From assembly GCA_002471575.1 (NCBI GenBank), contig DKQG01000016.1, forward strand, positions 1 through 52,631: a DNA stretch of 52,631 nucleotides. Reading direction: 5' to 3'. This stretch comes from Alphaproteobacteria bacterium UBA7314 (GTDB lineage Bacteria > Pseudomonadota > Alphaproteobacteria > MPNO01 > UBA830). Below the pieces are notes generated by a model. That model searched no databases, was not told the DNA's origin, and saw nothing but the letters and a program-made list of their open reading frames with translations. The translations under genes were made by a program, and so were the position numbers. Below, piece after piece: positions 1 through 8,503 of the stretch; the stretch's first letter is position 1, and the number at the start of each line of letters is the position of its first letter.

Positions 1-492
1 CATTTCCCGATATGTGTCTCTTATGCTGAGCGAATTCGAGCTCTGATCAACTGTCGCGAGTTCATACCACATCAGAGCACGTACTCGGTTCTCTCTAACA
101 CCCTGTCCATATCGATACATTGAAGCGAGGTTTATTTTGGCCGGTACGAAGCCTTGTTCCGCAGACTTTTTAAACCACTTGTAGGCTATCAAAAAGTCCA
201 CCGGGACGCCCAAACCTTTTTTGAAAAGTTGGCCGAGGTTAAATTGCGCTTTTGCAAATCCTTTCGCTGCGGATTTTCGATACCAAAAGATAGCTCGTGA
301 ATAATTTGGCCTGCCGGATTGTCCAATCTGGTATAAAACTCCCAGATTGTTTTGGGCCTCAGGGTCGCCCAAGTCAGCCAGCTCTTTCAGCAAGATCTCA
401 GCCTTGAACTGCTGAGATTTTGCCATTTCGCTACCCTGTGAATCAAACGAGATAACATTTAGTGCGAAAACTAAACTCACGATCCTGAACAT
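1..492 (-). CDS. Sel1-repeat (TPR-like) secreted protein, 3' end outside window
   Basis: The frame is open for 164 codons and runs off the left edge, so the C-terminus is missing. The first ~22 residues (MFRIVSLVFALNVISFDSQG) form a signal peptide, which argues for this start; a GAGG ribosome site lies about 8 bases upstream. Residues ~35-150 contain Sel1-like repeats of about 36 residues: 'DPEAQNNLGVLYQIG', 'FAKAQFNLGQLFKKG', 'FVPAKINLASMYRYG', each followed by a 'A.W..KSA..G' helix. Sel1 repeats are solenoid protein-protein interaction modules, often periplasmic or secreted. No partner gene is visible, and base composition is AT-richer than the core of the window. Function beyond binding cannot be said. 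Confidence 0.8.
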   Translation of the reverse strand, partial: MFRIVSLVFALNVISFDSQGSEMAKSQQFKAEILLKELADLGDPEAQNNLGVLYQIGQSGRPNYSRAIFWYRKSAAKGFAKAQFNLGQLFKKGLGVPVDFLIAYKWFKKSAEQGFVPAKINLASMYRYGQGVRENRVRALMWYELATVDQSSNSLSIRDTYREM

Positions 493-648
493 TAAAAAAA
501 CCTCGGGCAGCATCCCCAAATTTACAATGCAAAACGAGCGCTTTCGACTCGGGCCGGGGGTAGATCAGTGGATGTAGAGAACCTTATTTAAAAAGGTGAA
601 AGCTAGCGATCGATTTGTTGCAAAGTGCGTCGAGTTTGCCCTGAATTA

Positions 649-1092
649 CTAATGCAAATTAGGGCTCGCTTGCCGATTACCGAGAGGGGGAGGAAATTGT
701 TCGTACTGTTTCACCAACACAGCAGCGATCGTTGCCACTGCAATTTTCGGGCCGTTAGTAGTCCATTCATTATGGCAGACGTCACAGAGCAGAAGGAAAT
801 TTCTGGGTTCATTATTACCCCCCAAGGACCGCGGAACCACATGCGCCTTTTGCAGAGGCGTTTTCTGACTCCAGTTGAGTCCCTCAGTTGCCTTTGTTGA
901 GCGTGCAGCCTCACTGAAATTCTCAATGGGGATTTTTCCGCAGGCAAAACAGTTAGGGTGTGCAAAGTCGCTTTCCTCAAGCCCCGATTCCTCGGCGTTT
1001 TGCATCCAATATTCAACGATGCTGAGCTTTGTTCGAGGGGCCTTTTCTGTCGTTTCGCAATTTCCAATTAGTTTATCTTTTTGGGCAGTCAT
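649..1092 (-). CDS. Small HNH-nuclease-like zinc protein
   Basis: About 147 residues. The start at the internal ATG is preferred over an upstream one because TAGGAG lies just before it. The protein has a CFACGK zinc knuckle (~residue 48), then 'AHVVPRSLGGNN' (the His of the first HNH strand, ~82-95) and 'LLCDVCHNEW' (second CxxC plus His, ~100-110). This is the layout of the HNH/McrA-like nuclease fold with a structural zinc. HNH proteins of this size occur as stand-alone nucleases, in toxin or restriction loci and as mobile-element remnants; no partner is seen here. The C-terminal tail ends 'RQASPNLH'. Family call fairly safe, role unknown. Confidence 0.65.
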   Translation of the reverse strand: MTAQKDKLIGNCETTEKAPRTKLSIVEYWMQNAEESGLEESDFAHPNCFACGKIPIENFSEAARSTKATEGLNWSQKTPLQKAHVVPRSLGGNNEPRNFLLLCDVCHNEWTTNGPKIAVATIAAVLVKQYEQFPPPLGNRQASPNLH

Positions 1093-1405
1093 TTTACTCC
1101 TAATTTCGCAAGTGGATCGAAGTAGGGTGATTGTATGAGAAATTTGGTCCGACCTTTTGATGCTCAACTAGCGATACTTCGCACTCGTTCCTGTTGACGG
1201 GTTTTGGTCTTTCTCCATTCGCCCTTTTGCTGCGGCAGGTGGTGATCGGGACCCCCACACATAACGCTAGCGGCTTCAGCCCGCGCGGCGGAGTAATTTT
1301 GATCAGAACTTCTTTAGGTTCCATGCCTACGATTCAGGGTATGTTGGTTTCCTAGCTACGGCATCACCCGATTGCCGAATATAAGGCACTATTTGTGGGT
1401 GGACC
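1093..1405. other. Intergenic, nothing assigned
   Basis: About 310 bases between the HNH gene and the FKBP gene, both on the minus strand. I see no convincing coding frame, tRNA, terminator or operator. It contains the promoter region of the HNH gene by position only. Confidence 0.4.
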
Positions 1406-1852
1406 TCAGCAATCTTCCTCCACTATTTCGACCAACTCCACATCGAATGTCAGATCGTGTCCAGCCAGCGGATGATTTGCATCCAGCGTTACCGTGGTGT
1501 CGTCCGCGGCGATCACGCGCAGGGGCACGACCTGGCCGTCCGGCCCAGTGGCTTGTAGCGGGTTACCGACGGTCAGATCTACATCGTTTGGTATCTGGCT
1601 ACGTTCTACCTGTTGGATCGCCTTTTCCTGGTGTGGGCCGTAGGCATCGTTGGCCTCAATCGCGACGGTCTTCGTGTCGCCGACAGCCATGCCGATGATC
1701 TCGGCTTCAAGTTTCGGTAATACCTGATTTTCGCCGAGGCGGAAGCCCAGCGGTTCGCGGCCCTCGGCCTCCGATGTGTCGAACACGGTGCCGTCGGCCA
1801 GCTTACCGGTGTAGTTTATACGAACGATATTTCCATTGGCTGCCGATGCCAT
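1406..1852 (-). CDS. FKBP-type peptidyl-prolyl cis-trans isomerase, SlyD-like
   Basis: 148 residues, no signal peptide, so cytoplasmic. The N-terminus 'VRINYTGKLADGTVFDTS' and 'PLGFRLGENQVLPKLEAEIIGM' are the FKBP active-site strands. Between them and the C-terminal strand 'HPLAGHDLTFDVELVEI' is an inserted flap domain (~70-125: 'DAYGPHQEKAIQQVERSQIP'), which is the SlyD/FkpB architecture with chaperone activity. The His/Cys-rich metal-binding tail of E. coli SlyD is absent; the protein ends in 'VEEDC'. AAGGAG lies 8 bases before the ATG. It sits at the end of a minus-strand run of metabolic genes but is 157 bases from its neighbour, so it may be its own unit. Confidence 0.9.
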   Translation of the reverse strand: MASAANGNIVRINYTGKLADGTVFDTSEAEGREPLGFRLGENQVLPKLEAEIIGMAVGDTKTVAIEANDAYGPHQEKAIQQVERSQIPNDVDLTVGNPLQATGPDGQVVPLRVIAADDTTVTLDANHPLAGHDLTFDVELVEIVEEDC

Positions 1853-2009
1853 CGAATGTCTCCTTTTCCTGCACGGGAAATGCCCGGCAATCTGGCGACA
1901 TACCCCTAAATGATTGGCCGACAGAAATTGACAGGGAATATCCCTGGTCGTTCGGTATATTGCGAAAGTTATCAGTGAGGCAGGACAGGTGCAATCTGTG
2001 TCGGGAGTG

Positions 2010-2639
2010 TCACGCAGGTCGCCAGATCGTTACCTGCACCGGTGTCGGATTGTAGTCGTTCACCGGATTGTTGATCTGGGGGCAGTTGGAAATGATCGTA
2101 AGGACGTCAGTTTCAGCGCGCAGGTCGACGAAGTCACCGGGTTTGGAAATGCTTGGGCCCATATCCATGTCGCCGTCCTTGCCGACCGGTACATACATGA
2201 AGAAATTAACGTTTGCCGCCATATCACGCTTGCCGAGACCGAATTTGGCCATTTCCGCGAGGAAGTTTTCACGGCAGCCGCTCTGATTATCAACATCGTA
2301 TCGATATTTGTTCAGATCTGCCGAGCAGCATCCGCCGATGGTGTCATGAAAGCCGCATGAATCCTCGACGATTGTCAGCAGCGGTGTCAGCCCTACGGAA
2401 TACAGCGTGGTGCCTTTGGAAAGAAAAATGCCGGTTTCGTTGATCTTCATCGTATCGGCGGCAGCATAGCGGTCATCATGGTCGTCGGCGTTCCAGCACA
2501 GGAAATCGACCGCCTGTTTTCCATTTAGGTCGATGATACGCATCATCTCACCCGTCTTGAGGACGCGACTCCATCCGGCGCGGGCGGCGATGGTAGTGTC
2601 TTCGATGATGTCTCCGGTTATGGCTGGCTTGTCAGTCAT
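2010..2639 (-). CDS. DUF1989 / urea carboxylase-associated family protein
   Basis: 209 residues of the DUF1989 family (urea-carboxylase-associated proteins UAAP1/2 belong here). Recognisable are 'LKTGEMMRIIDLNGKQAVDFLCWNADD' (~27-53), 'LYSVGLTPLLTIVEDSCGFHDTIGGCCS' (~80-107) and the C-terminal 'DVLTIISNCPQINNPVNDYNPTPVQVTIW'. Conserved Cys and His residues in 'CGFHD', 'GGCC' and 'SNCPQ' probably bind a metal. The family travels with guanidine/urea and amide-nitrogen metabolism, but here no urea carboxylase or allophanate hydrolase is nearby. Instead it follows an MCP-type hydrolase by only 11 bases and RidA, so it belongs to that operon. Reaction unknown. Confidence 0.8.
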   Translation of the reverse strand: MTDKPAITGDIIEDTTIAARAGWSRVLKTGEMMRIIDLNGKQAVDFLCWNADDHDDRYAAADTMKINETGIFLSKGTTLYSVGLTPLLTIVEDSCGFHDTIGGCCSADLNKYRYDVDNQSGCRENFLAEMAKFGLGKRDMAANVNFFMYVPVGKDGDMDMGPSISKPGDFVDLRAETDVLTIISNCPQINNPVNDYNPTPVQVTIWRPA

Positions 2640-2650
2640 GTTGGGGCTCC

Positions 2651-3469
2651 TTATCCGAATAGGTCAAATGCGGCGGCGAGATATTCCCGGGTATTTTCTC
2701 GCGGAAGATTGTGACCGCAGTTCTCAATCAGGGTCACTTTTGCGTTCGGCAGACGCCTTGCCAGCTCGACCGTGGTTTGTTCCGCGGGGCAGGGCTTGTC
2801 TTCCGTGCCATGGATCATGGAGATCTGGACGCCGCGGGCGTTAAGCGCATCGAACTCCGCGTCGCTGACTTTTCCTGCATCTATATATTGCTGGCGGGGC
2901 GGTGCGAACATATTGCCGAAATATTCCGCGTAACCATCCTGCGCAAGAAAATCCCAGCGTCCTTCGATCATGGCGTCGCTGACGGCGGCGGGGTCGGCGA
3001 ACATATCCGCCATGGCGGCGCGCAGTTCGTCGCGGTCGGCGGGTAGGGACCAGAAGGCATCCAGCGCAGGGGTCAGGGGATAGGAAGTGCCCACGGTGCT
3101 GCTTGTCAACACATGGGTGACACGATCGCTTGTGGCAGCAATTTTCATCGATAATGCTCCGCCCATCGAATGGCCAGCGATACCACAGGGCCCATCGGGG
3201 AGTAGATCGAGCAACGCAACGCCCTGGCGTATCCAGAGATCGATATCGAATAGCGGCATATCCGATTTTCGGCCCGACCCGCCAAAACCGATCAGGTCGG
3301 AGGCGAAAAGGTGATAGCGGTCTGTCAGCGGCGCGATGGCGGGTTCGAAATTCCCCATGATCGATGTACCTGGTCCGACGCCGTGTAACATCAGCACTGG
3401 AAAGCCTTTGCCGCCTTCCCAGTAGTGAACGTCGTAACCGTGGATGTCGGTGTGTCGGCTTTCAATCAT
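2651..3469 (-). CDS. Alpha/beta hydrolase, meta-cleavage-product (C-C) hydrolase type
   Basis: 272 residues. Nucleophile elbow GHSMGG (~98-103), acid residue in 'MIHGTEDKPCP' and His in 'ENCGHNLPREN' complete the triad. Early 'MLHGVGPG' forms the oxyanion region. The strings 'FASDLIGFGGSGR', 'GTSYPLTPALDAFWSLP' and 'MFAPPRQQYIDAG' match the lid and core of the DmpD/BphD/MhpC group, which hydrolyses a C-C bond in ring-opened extradiol products. Two class III extradiol dioxygenases elsewhere in the window fit that role. An alternative is an N-formylmaleamate-deformylase (NicD-like) role, as the families are close. In an apparent operon with DUF1989 (11-base gap) and RidA. Confidence 0.8.
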   Translation of the reverse strand: MIESRHTDIHGYDVHYWEGGKGFPVLMLHGVGPGTSIMGNFEPAIAPLTDRYHLFASDLIGFGGSGRKSDMPLFDIDLWIRQGVALLDLLPDGPCGIAGHSMGGALSMKIAATSDRVTHVLTSSTVGTSYPLTPALDAFWSLPADRDELRAAMADMFADPAAVSDAMIEGRWDFLAQDGYAEYFGNMFAPPRQQYIDAGKVSDAEFDALNARGVQISMIHGTEDKPCPAEQTTVELARRLPNAKVTLIENCGHNLPRENTREYLAAAFDLFG

Positions 3470-3541
3470 AATAGCGATAGTCCCGGATATTTTATTAGAA
3501 CCAATCTTTCGGCCAGACGCGGCTAAAATCCGTCCGGGCCA

Positions 3542-3964
3542 TCATACAACGGCGATAGCGTTGATTTCGATCATGCAGCGGGTATCGGTCGCTAACTGGA
3601 CAATCTGGACTGTCGTTGTCGCAGGCTTGGCATCGCCAAAATATTCCGCCCAGACTTCGTTCATCGCATCCTGATCGGATAGATCGGTGACGTATCGCGA
3701 AGCGGTCACAATATCTTCGAATGTGGCACCCACCGCATCCAGACCTTTTTTGAGATTTTCAAGCGCCGCCCGCGTCTGACCGCGCATATCTATCGGCAGA
3801 TTGTCGAATTCCTCTGGCCGGTGGGGGTGATGATGATACACCGGCGCCGCAGTAACGCCCGCCAGATGGACATGTGTACCGCCTGTAACCTTGATTGCTG
3901 GGGCGTAGGGCATCCACATGTCCGGTGCATCGGGCCAGTGGATGTGTTCGATGATCTTGCTCAT
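3542..3964 (-). CDS. RidA/YjgF-family enamine/imine deaminase-like protein
   Basis: 140 residues. I chose the ATG giving MSKIIEHIHW because GGAG lies 7 bases upstream; an upstream TTG would overlap that site. The family fold is shown by 'GTHVHLAGVTAA' near the N-terminus, 'DMRGQTRAALENLKKGLDAV' (~67-86), 'TASRYVTD' and the C-terminal strand 'CMIEINAIAVV'. RidA proteins hydrolyse reactive enamines/imines or act on specific pathway intermediates as trimers. The gene sits upstream of the hydrolase and DUF1989 genes; RidA paralogues are common in nitrogen-heterocycle and amino-compound catabolic clusters, which is suggestive only. Confidence 0.82.
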   Translation of the reverse strand: MSKIIEHIHWPDAPDMWMPYAPAIKVTGGTHVHLAGVTAAPVYHHHPHRPEEFDNLPIDMRGQTRAALENLKKGLDAVGATFEDIVTASRYVTDLSDQDAMNEVWAEYFGDAKPATTTVQIVQLATDTRCMIEINAIAVV

Positions 3965-4085
3965 GAGACACTCCAAGTAAGTTCCTGACCGTGAGTGTGG
4001 AATCTATGGGGGAGGGGCGCAAGCTGGCCGGGCGGAAAAGAGACAGCTCGAATAAGCAGCCTTTCTCGACCGATATGGGCGATGG

Positions 4086-4982
4086 TCAGTCCGCTTTGAC
4101 TTTTTCTACCTGTTTTTTGCCGCCCAACCACTTGATCGCGGTGACGGAGCCGATAACGATCGCAGCACCCAAAAGCTGCCGTGGCGTAAGGACCTGACCC
4201 AGCAAAACAAATCCCATGGCGATACTTCCAACCGGTTCCAGGTTCATAACGAGCGATGCTCTTACCGCCCCGATATGGGCGATACCGGCAAAAAAAGAGG
4301 CGACTGCGACGGTGTAGAACACGGGAACACAGATGTAGCCTACCCAGCCGTGGGTTGTTTGCGGCAGACTGAGGTCGCCGACGACCACAGAAGCGATCAC
4401 GAACAGCGCCGCAGCTGAAATATGCATGTGAAGTGTGACCGACCGCGCATTGTCGGTCTTGAGAACGCGGGCGCTAAGGAGGGCCGTCGCCGCCATTAAA
4501 ACCGAGGCTAATGCAGCAAAACCGACACCCAGGGCATTTGCAGAATCTCCCGTTATCTCGAGGGCGAGCGCTAGTCCTGCGAAGCCGCCAACAAGTCCGG
4601 CGACAAGGCCGCGATTGAGTTTTTCCTGTCCGGTGGCCCAGGCGCCAAGACCGGTAAGCATCGGATAAAGGTAGAATACCAGGACCGCGAGGCCGACCGC
4701 GACGTGATTGAAGGCGGACATCAAACAGTACGCCATGGTCCCGTTGAGCACGCCGAGCCCAAGCGCGGCATATCGCTCCCGCTTGGGTAAGGGAATCGCG
4801 AGGCGCGAAAATTTCATGATCAGGTACAACGCGACGAGCGTAAAAATCATGCGCCCTGTGATGAGGGTCAACGGCGTCGTCCCACTTTCGTATGAAAAGA
4901 CAGCGAACACATTGTTCCCCGCGAAGGCGAGGGCACCGATGATGACAATTATGTAGCCGATAGCAGCGGGGGACTGGTTCAT
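4086..4982 (-). CDS. EamA/DMT-family membrane transporter
   Basis: 298 residues from the preferred start MNQSPAAIGY, which places the first membrane helix at the N-terminus; a longer version adding 15 polar residues is possible. About ten hydrophobic helices in two EamA repeats: 'YIIVIIGALAFAGNNVFAVF' begins repeat one and 'GWVGYICVPVFYTVAVASFF' lies in repeat two, with the typical 'NLEPVGSIAMGFVLLGQ' near the end and the terminal 'IVIGSVTAIKWLGGKKQ'. Such permeases export or import small metabolites. It is the first gene of the minus-strand run leading to RidA and the hydrolase (about 120-base gap), so it may move a pathway compound. Substrate unknown. Confidence 0.85.
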   Translation of the reverse strand: MNQSPAAIGYIIVIIGALAFAGNNVFAVFSYESGTTPLTLITGRMIFTLVALYLIMKFSRLAIPLPKRERYAALGLGVLNGTMAYCLMSAFNHVAVGLAVLVFYLYPMLTGLGAWATGQEKLNRGLVAGLVGGFAGLALALEITGDSANALGVGFAALASVLMAATALLSARVLKTDNARSVTLHMHISAAALFVIASVVVGDLSLPQTTHGWVGYICVPVFYTVAVASFFAGIAHIGAVRASLVMNLEPVGSIAMGFVLLGQVLTPRQLLGAAIVIGSVTAIKWLGGKKQVEKVKAD

Positions 4983-5529
4983 ACCCCATTTCACTGCCTT
5001 ATTGTTGCTGCGGCAATGGGCAAACACCCGAAAAATCGAATCGTTTTGAGGTAATCGAGGCGGGGCGAGTTCGTTGAGTAAAACGTATAGCTGTCGCCAC
5101 CGTTCCCGCGTATCGATCAGAAACGCGAACTCGATATGTAGGGGCGCAATTAAGGATAACGCGGGATACTCTCGACGTTACACCGAGGCCCTTGAATACG
5201 ATAACTTCTTTCGTAATACCATTTCCTTGCCAGTTCGCATCGTTTCAGGACGAGGGCTGTATAAGAGATGGCGCTTAAATGGCCGTGAGCGCCGGTCAGG
5301 CTCCGCCCGCTCGCGTTACCAACGCCGGCCGGGGAGCCTGGTTCCCCGTTGTCGTAGGTAACCGCGGCCGAACACTCCAAGCGCTAAAAGCATTATCATC
5401 TGGGATAAATAGGCGATTATCGTGCAATTAGATTTTGCATCTTTTTATCAATGAGGAAGGGGTATCACCGAATTGTTCGAACGGTAATTTGACAAAAATT
5501 CTGACACTACAACCCCGACCTCGGGAGAG
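4983..5529. other. Intergenic region with nested inverted repeats
   Basis: No convincing gene in about 550 bases. Between roughly 5267 and 5362 several inverted repeats are nested or adjacent: GGCGCT/AGCGCC; CAGGCTCC/GGAGCCTG enclosing GCGTT-ACC-AACGC; then GGTT..GGTAACC. This could be a folded leader or small RNA, or a decayed repeat. I do not recognise a known RNA family. The rest shows nothing. Confidence 0.35.
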
Positions 5530-6219
5530 TTAAGCGATCCCGATTGTCAGATCTCCGACGCCCTCGATTGCGCCTGCCAGTGTGTCACCTTTTTCGACAG
5601 GTCTGGGTCCTTTTGGCGTGCCGGTGAAGACGATATCGCCCGGGTGTAGTGCGCTATAATGCGATAGGCGCGACAAGATCTCCGCGGCACCCCAGATCAA
5701 GTCCGAAATATCGCCGACCTGACGCGTGTCTCCGTTCACGCTGAGCGTTATGGCACCGCGATGTGGATGACCGATTTCTGACACCGGGGTGATTGACCCT
5801 ACCGGCGAAGCCCCCGCGAAACTTTTGCAAAGATCCCAAGAATGCTCGTTTGCGATACACTCTCTCATGATATCCCGGCGGATCATATCGAATCCGACTG
5901 CGTAGCCGAATACATGCTCCAGCGCGCTCGATTCAGAGATGTTCTCGCCTGCTCTATCGATAGCGATAACCATTTCGACTTCCGGGTCCAGTTGCTGGGT
6001 AGCTGGAGGATATACCAGCGTGTCGCCATCATTAATGAGAGAGTCCGCTGGTTTTAGCGAAACGCCCGGGACCGAACCGGCCTTCTGTCCCAGCCCGGTT
6101 TCGGCGGCGTGATCGGCGTAATTTCGTCCGATAGTATAGATCCGCCTTACCGGAAACCGGTCGCTGCTATTGCGGATGGCGATGGATGGCGGAACCCAGG
6201 GTAAAAAATCTAGAGACAT
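5530..6219 (-). CDS. Fumarylacetoacetate-hydrolase-fold hydrolase/isomerase
   Basis: 229 residues, the short FAH form. 'RRIYTIGRNYADHAAETG' (~24-41) is the opening motif. 'DPEVEMVIAIDRAGENIS' holds the metal-binding Glu pair region, 'GYAVGFDMIRRDIMREC' and 'KSFAGASPVGSI' the core, and 'GDIVFTGTPKGPRPVEKGD' the closing motif. The 'GFDM-RRD' signature resembles fumarylpyruvate/acylpyruvate hydrolases (NagK-like); oxo-hepta-diene-dioate isomerases share the fold. It would act on a ring-fission product, in the cytoplasm with Mg2+. It is monocistronic as far as can be seen, but surrounded by other aromatic-degradation genes. Confidence 0.82.
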   Translation of the reverse strand: MSLDFLPWVPPSIAIRNSSDRFPVRRIYTIGRNYADHAAETGLGQKAGSVPGVSLKPADSLINDGDTLVYPPATQQLDPEVEMVIAIDRAGENISESSALEHVFGYAVGFDMIRRDIMRECIANEHSWDLCKSFAGASPVGSITPVSEIGHPHRGAITLSVNGDTRQVGDISDLIWGAAEILSRLSHYSALHPGDIVFTGTPKGPRPVEKGDTLAGAIEGVGDLTIGIA

Positions 6220-6541
6220 CAGAGGCTTCTTTCCACATTATCGACGTTTTCGGCTAAATACCGGACTTTTTAGGTTTAACGGATTGTTCAGGTCTCATCA
6301 GCATGATGGTCCCAAAAAACTACGGAATACTGGCTACAATACATGCCGGATGGTATGAACTACAGACGGTCTGAACCCACTATACGGGTCTCCGAAGCTA
6401 TTCGATCCGATGGCGAGTCGGGTGCGTCTGCCGGCGATACCTTACACCACGCGCCACCTACACCGGAAAACCTAGTACATTTGGAAAAGGCCGTCAGCGA
6501 ACGCCGCGCCGAACCGCATGACCGTAACCGGACCTAGTATT
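6220..6541. other. Intergenic, possible small frame only
   Basis: About 320 bases between two minus-strand genes. A plus-strand frame from about 6343 to 6537 (64 codons) is open but lacks a ribosome site and resembles no family I know; I do not call it a gene. The region must hold the promoter of the FAH-fold gene. Confidence 0.3.
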
Positions 6542-8503
6542 TCAGCCGGGTGCCAGCGCGCCCTTTATGATTTTCCGGGTTGGCGTCATTGGCATTTGTC
6601 CGACGATCTCGAGCCGTTCAGGCCACTTCATTTTCGCGACATCGTTTTTGCGAAGCCAGTTGCAAATTTCTCCGAGGGTCACCGATGCGTCAGGTTGTAG
6701 TTGAATGTAAACGCAGGCACGTTCTCCGAGGACGTCGTCGGGTACCGGTGCGATGGCCGACATCAGAACGGCGGGATGGTTGTCGATAACGGCTTCGATA
6801 TCGGTAGGGTTGATCTTGATGCCGCCGCGATTGATGAGATCCTTCTCGCGCCCTGTGATACGAACTAGTCCGTCCGTATCGCGGCAGGCAAGATCGCCTG
6901 TCCTGAACCAGCCGTCACCGGTGAATGCCGTCCGATTGGCTTCGTCGTTGTTGAAATAGCCTGCAATAATTGAACACCCTCGGATTTCAAGCGCGCCCTC
7001 TTCTCCGTCGGCGACGACGGATCCTTTATCGTCGATCATCCGGGCTTCGAAAGTTGGAGTAGAGCCGCCGAGGCTTTCGCAGCGAATGTCGGCAGGGCCA
7101 TCGAACGGAGTGTGAAGGCCCATGAAGCATTCGGTCATGCCCCACATCTGACCGACCGACCCGTTGGGCATTGCCTTTTCCAGTGCGTAGGCGATTTCCG
7201 GAGGACAGGCGGAACCAGATATCGTCGCGATGCGAACCGACGATAGGTCGCCATTGTCCAGAAGTCCGGCCTTCAGGCATGCGGCGACATGCGCCGGGGC
7301 GACGAACATCACGGTCGGTTTGCTGGCTTCGATCAACTCTATCAGCGTCGGCGCTGTAAAGGCTGGCATCAGCAGGCTGGCCGCACCCACCATCAATGTC
7401 AGGTTCAGGACGCAGATACCAAACGCATGTGTGAATGGAGGGCCGCCAAGCACGATATCATCGCGCGTCATATTGTATATCGGCCCGGCAATCCGGTTGT
7501 TGGCCAGCATAGTCTGATAATTGTGTACGACGGCCTTGGGGGCCGAAGACGTACCCGATGTGAAACAAAGGATCACCGGATCCGACGCGACTGGAGGGTT
7601 TTCGATCTGGTCTTTGGTCCCCTCTTTGATTAGCCGGGGCAGGGACAGCGTGCCGTCAGGTGCACTGCCCGACGCAACAATGACGTGTTCCAGCGTTTCC
7701 ACTCGGGTACACATGTCGAGCATGGCGGCTGCCGCGTCGTAACTGTCGGCCGCGGGAGCACAAATAACTGCGCGGGCACTGCCGTGTTTCAGTAACGGTT
7801 CCATCTCGCCGGCGCGATAGGCCATATGCATCGTCGATAACACACCACCCATCATGCAGACCGCGAAGTAGACGGTCATGAATTCGATCTGGTTGGGCAA
7901 CTGGATCGCAACAACGTCGCCCTTGCGAATACCAAGTTCGAGCAGACTATTTGCGAGACGCAGCGCGTTTTCACGGATCTGGGCGAACGTAATTTCCTCG
8001 CCGCCGCCGATGGCCGCGATCGCGTCGGGCGTCTCCTTGCTCCATTTGTCGAGCCAGTCAGTGACGGTATCGCCGTTCCAGTTTCCCATCCGTAGGTGTT
8101 TCGATGCTATCCGTGGGTCGAAATCGAGCGATTTGCGCAATTCGATCGCTTCGGCCCGAAATTCAAACCGCTCCGCATGGGGGATAAAGCGATCGCTGCG
8201 AAATCTCCGGCCGCCGCCAAGGTCGTAAAGGCGGTGGTAATTGTGCCGCTTGAACTTGCGGCGTTCCATGATGGTTCGGATATAGGTTACCTGGTCCTGG
8301 GTCAGGCCGAATTGACGGGCCAGTTCTGCATCGGACATGCCGCGATCCGCACGCGTGGCTTCGATCTGCTCCCAGTCCAGTTCGCGAACCGCATCGCCAC
8401 GCCGCACCTGTATGTTGTGACTCATCTCGAAGACGGACTCGCCGTATGTCTGGATCATCTCCTCCGACATACCGATCTGGCTGCGTTTGAGGCCGCGGGT
8501 CAC
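6542..8503 (-). CDS. AMP-dependent acyl-CoA ligase with N-terminal HTH-like extension
   Basis: 653 residues from a GTG that overlaps the upstream stop by one base and has GGAGG 7 bases before it. Residues ~165-653 are a full ANL-family ligase: 'TSGTSSAPKAV' (P-loop, ~315), 'GWFRTGDLACRD', 'GREKDLINRGGIKINPTDIE' and the terminal lysine in 'MTPTRKIIKG'. The family makes acyl-CoA from a carboxylate via an acyl-AMP; cyclohexane- or aromatic-carboxylate ligases look closest. Residues ~1-160 are extra: a basic segment with 'MSDAELARQFGLTQDQVTYI' (~56-75) resembling a helix-turn-helix, followed by 'RRKFKRHNYHRLYDLGGG'. Ordinary ligases of this kind are about 500-550 residues, so this is a fusion or an unusual N-terminal domain. 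Substrate unknown. Confidence 0.85.
   Translation of the reverse strand: MTRGLKRSQIGMSEEMIQTYGESVFEMSHNIQVRRGDAVRELDWEQIEATRADRGMSDAELARQFGLTQDQVTYIRTIMERRKFKRHNYHRLYDLGGGRRFRSDRFIPHAERFEFRAEAIELRKSLDFDPRIASKHLRMGNWNGDTVTDWLDKWSKETPDAIAAIGGGEEITFAQIRENALRLANSLLELGIRKGDVVAIQLPNQIEFMTVYFAVCMMGGVLSTMHMAYRAGEMEPLLKHGSARAVICAPAADSYDAAAAMLDMCTRVETLEHVIVASGSAPDGTLSLPRLIKEGTKDQIENPPVASDPVILCFTSGTSSAPKAVVHNYQTMLANNRIAGPIYNMTRDDIVLGGPPFTHAFGICVLNLTLMVGAASLLMPAFTAPTLIELIEASKPTVMFVAPAHVAACLKAGLLDNGDLSSVRIATISGSACPPEIAYALEKAMPNGSVGQMWGMTECFMGLHTPFDGPADIRCESLGGSTPTFEARMIDDKGSVVADGEEGALEIRGCSIIAGYFNNDEANRTAFTGDGWFRTGDLACRDTDGLVRITGREKDLINRGGIKINPTDIEAVIDNHPAVLMSAIAPVPDDVLGERACVYIQLQPDASVTLGEICNWLRKNDVAKMKWPERLEIVGQMPMTPTRKIIKGALAPG

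Noticed and set aside
5195..5225. Sequence ATAACTTCTTTCG resembling part of a loxP arm
   Set aside because: Only a partial match and no second arm; chance similarity.
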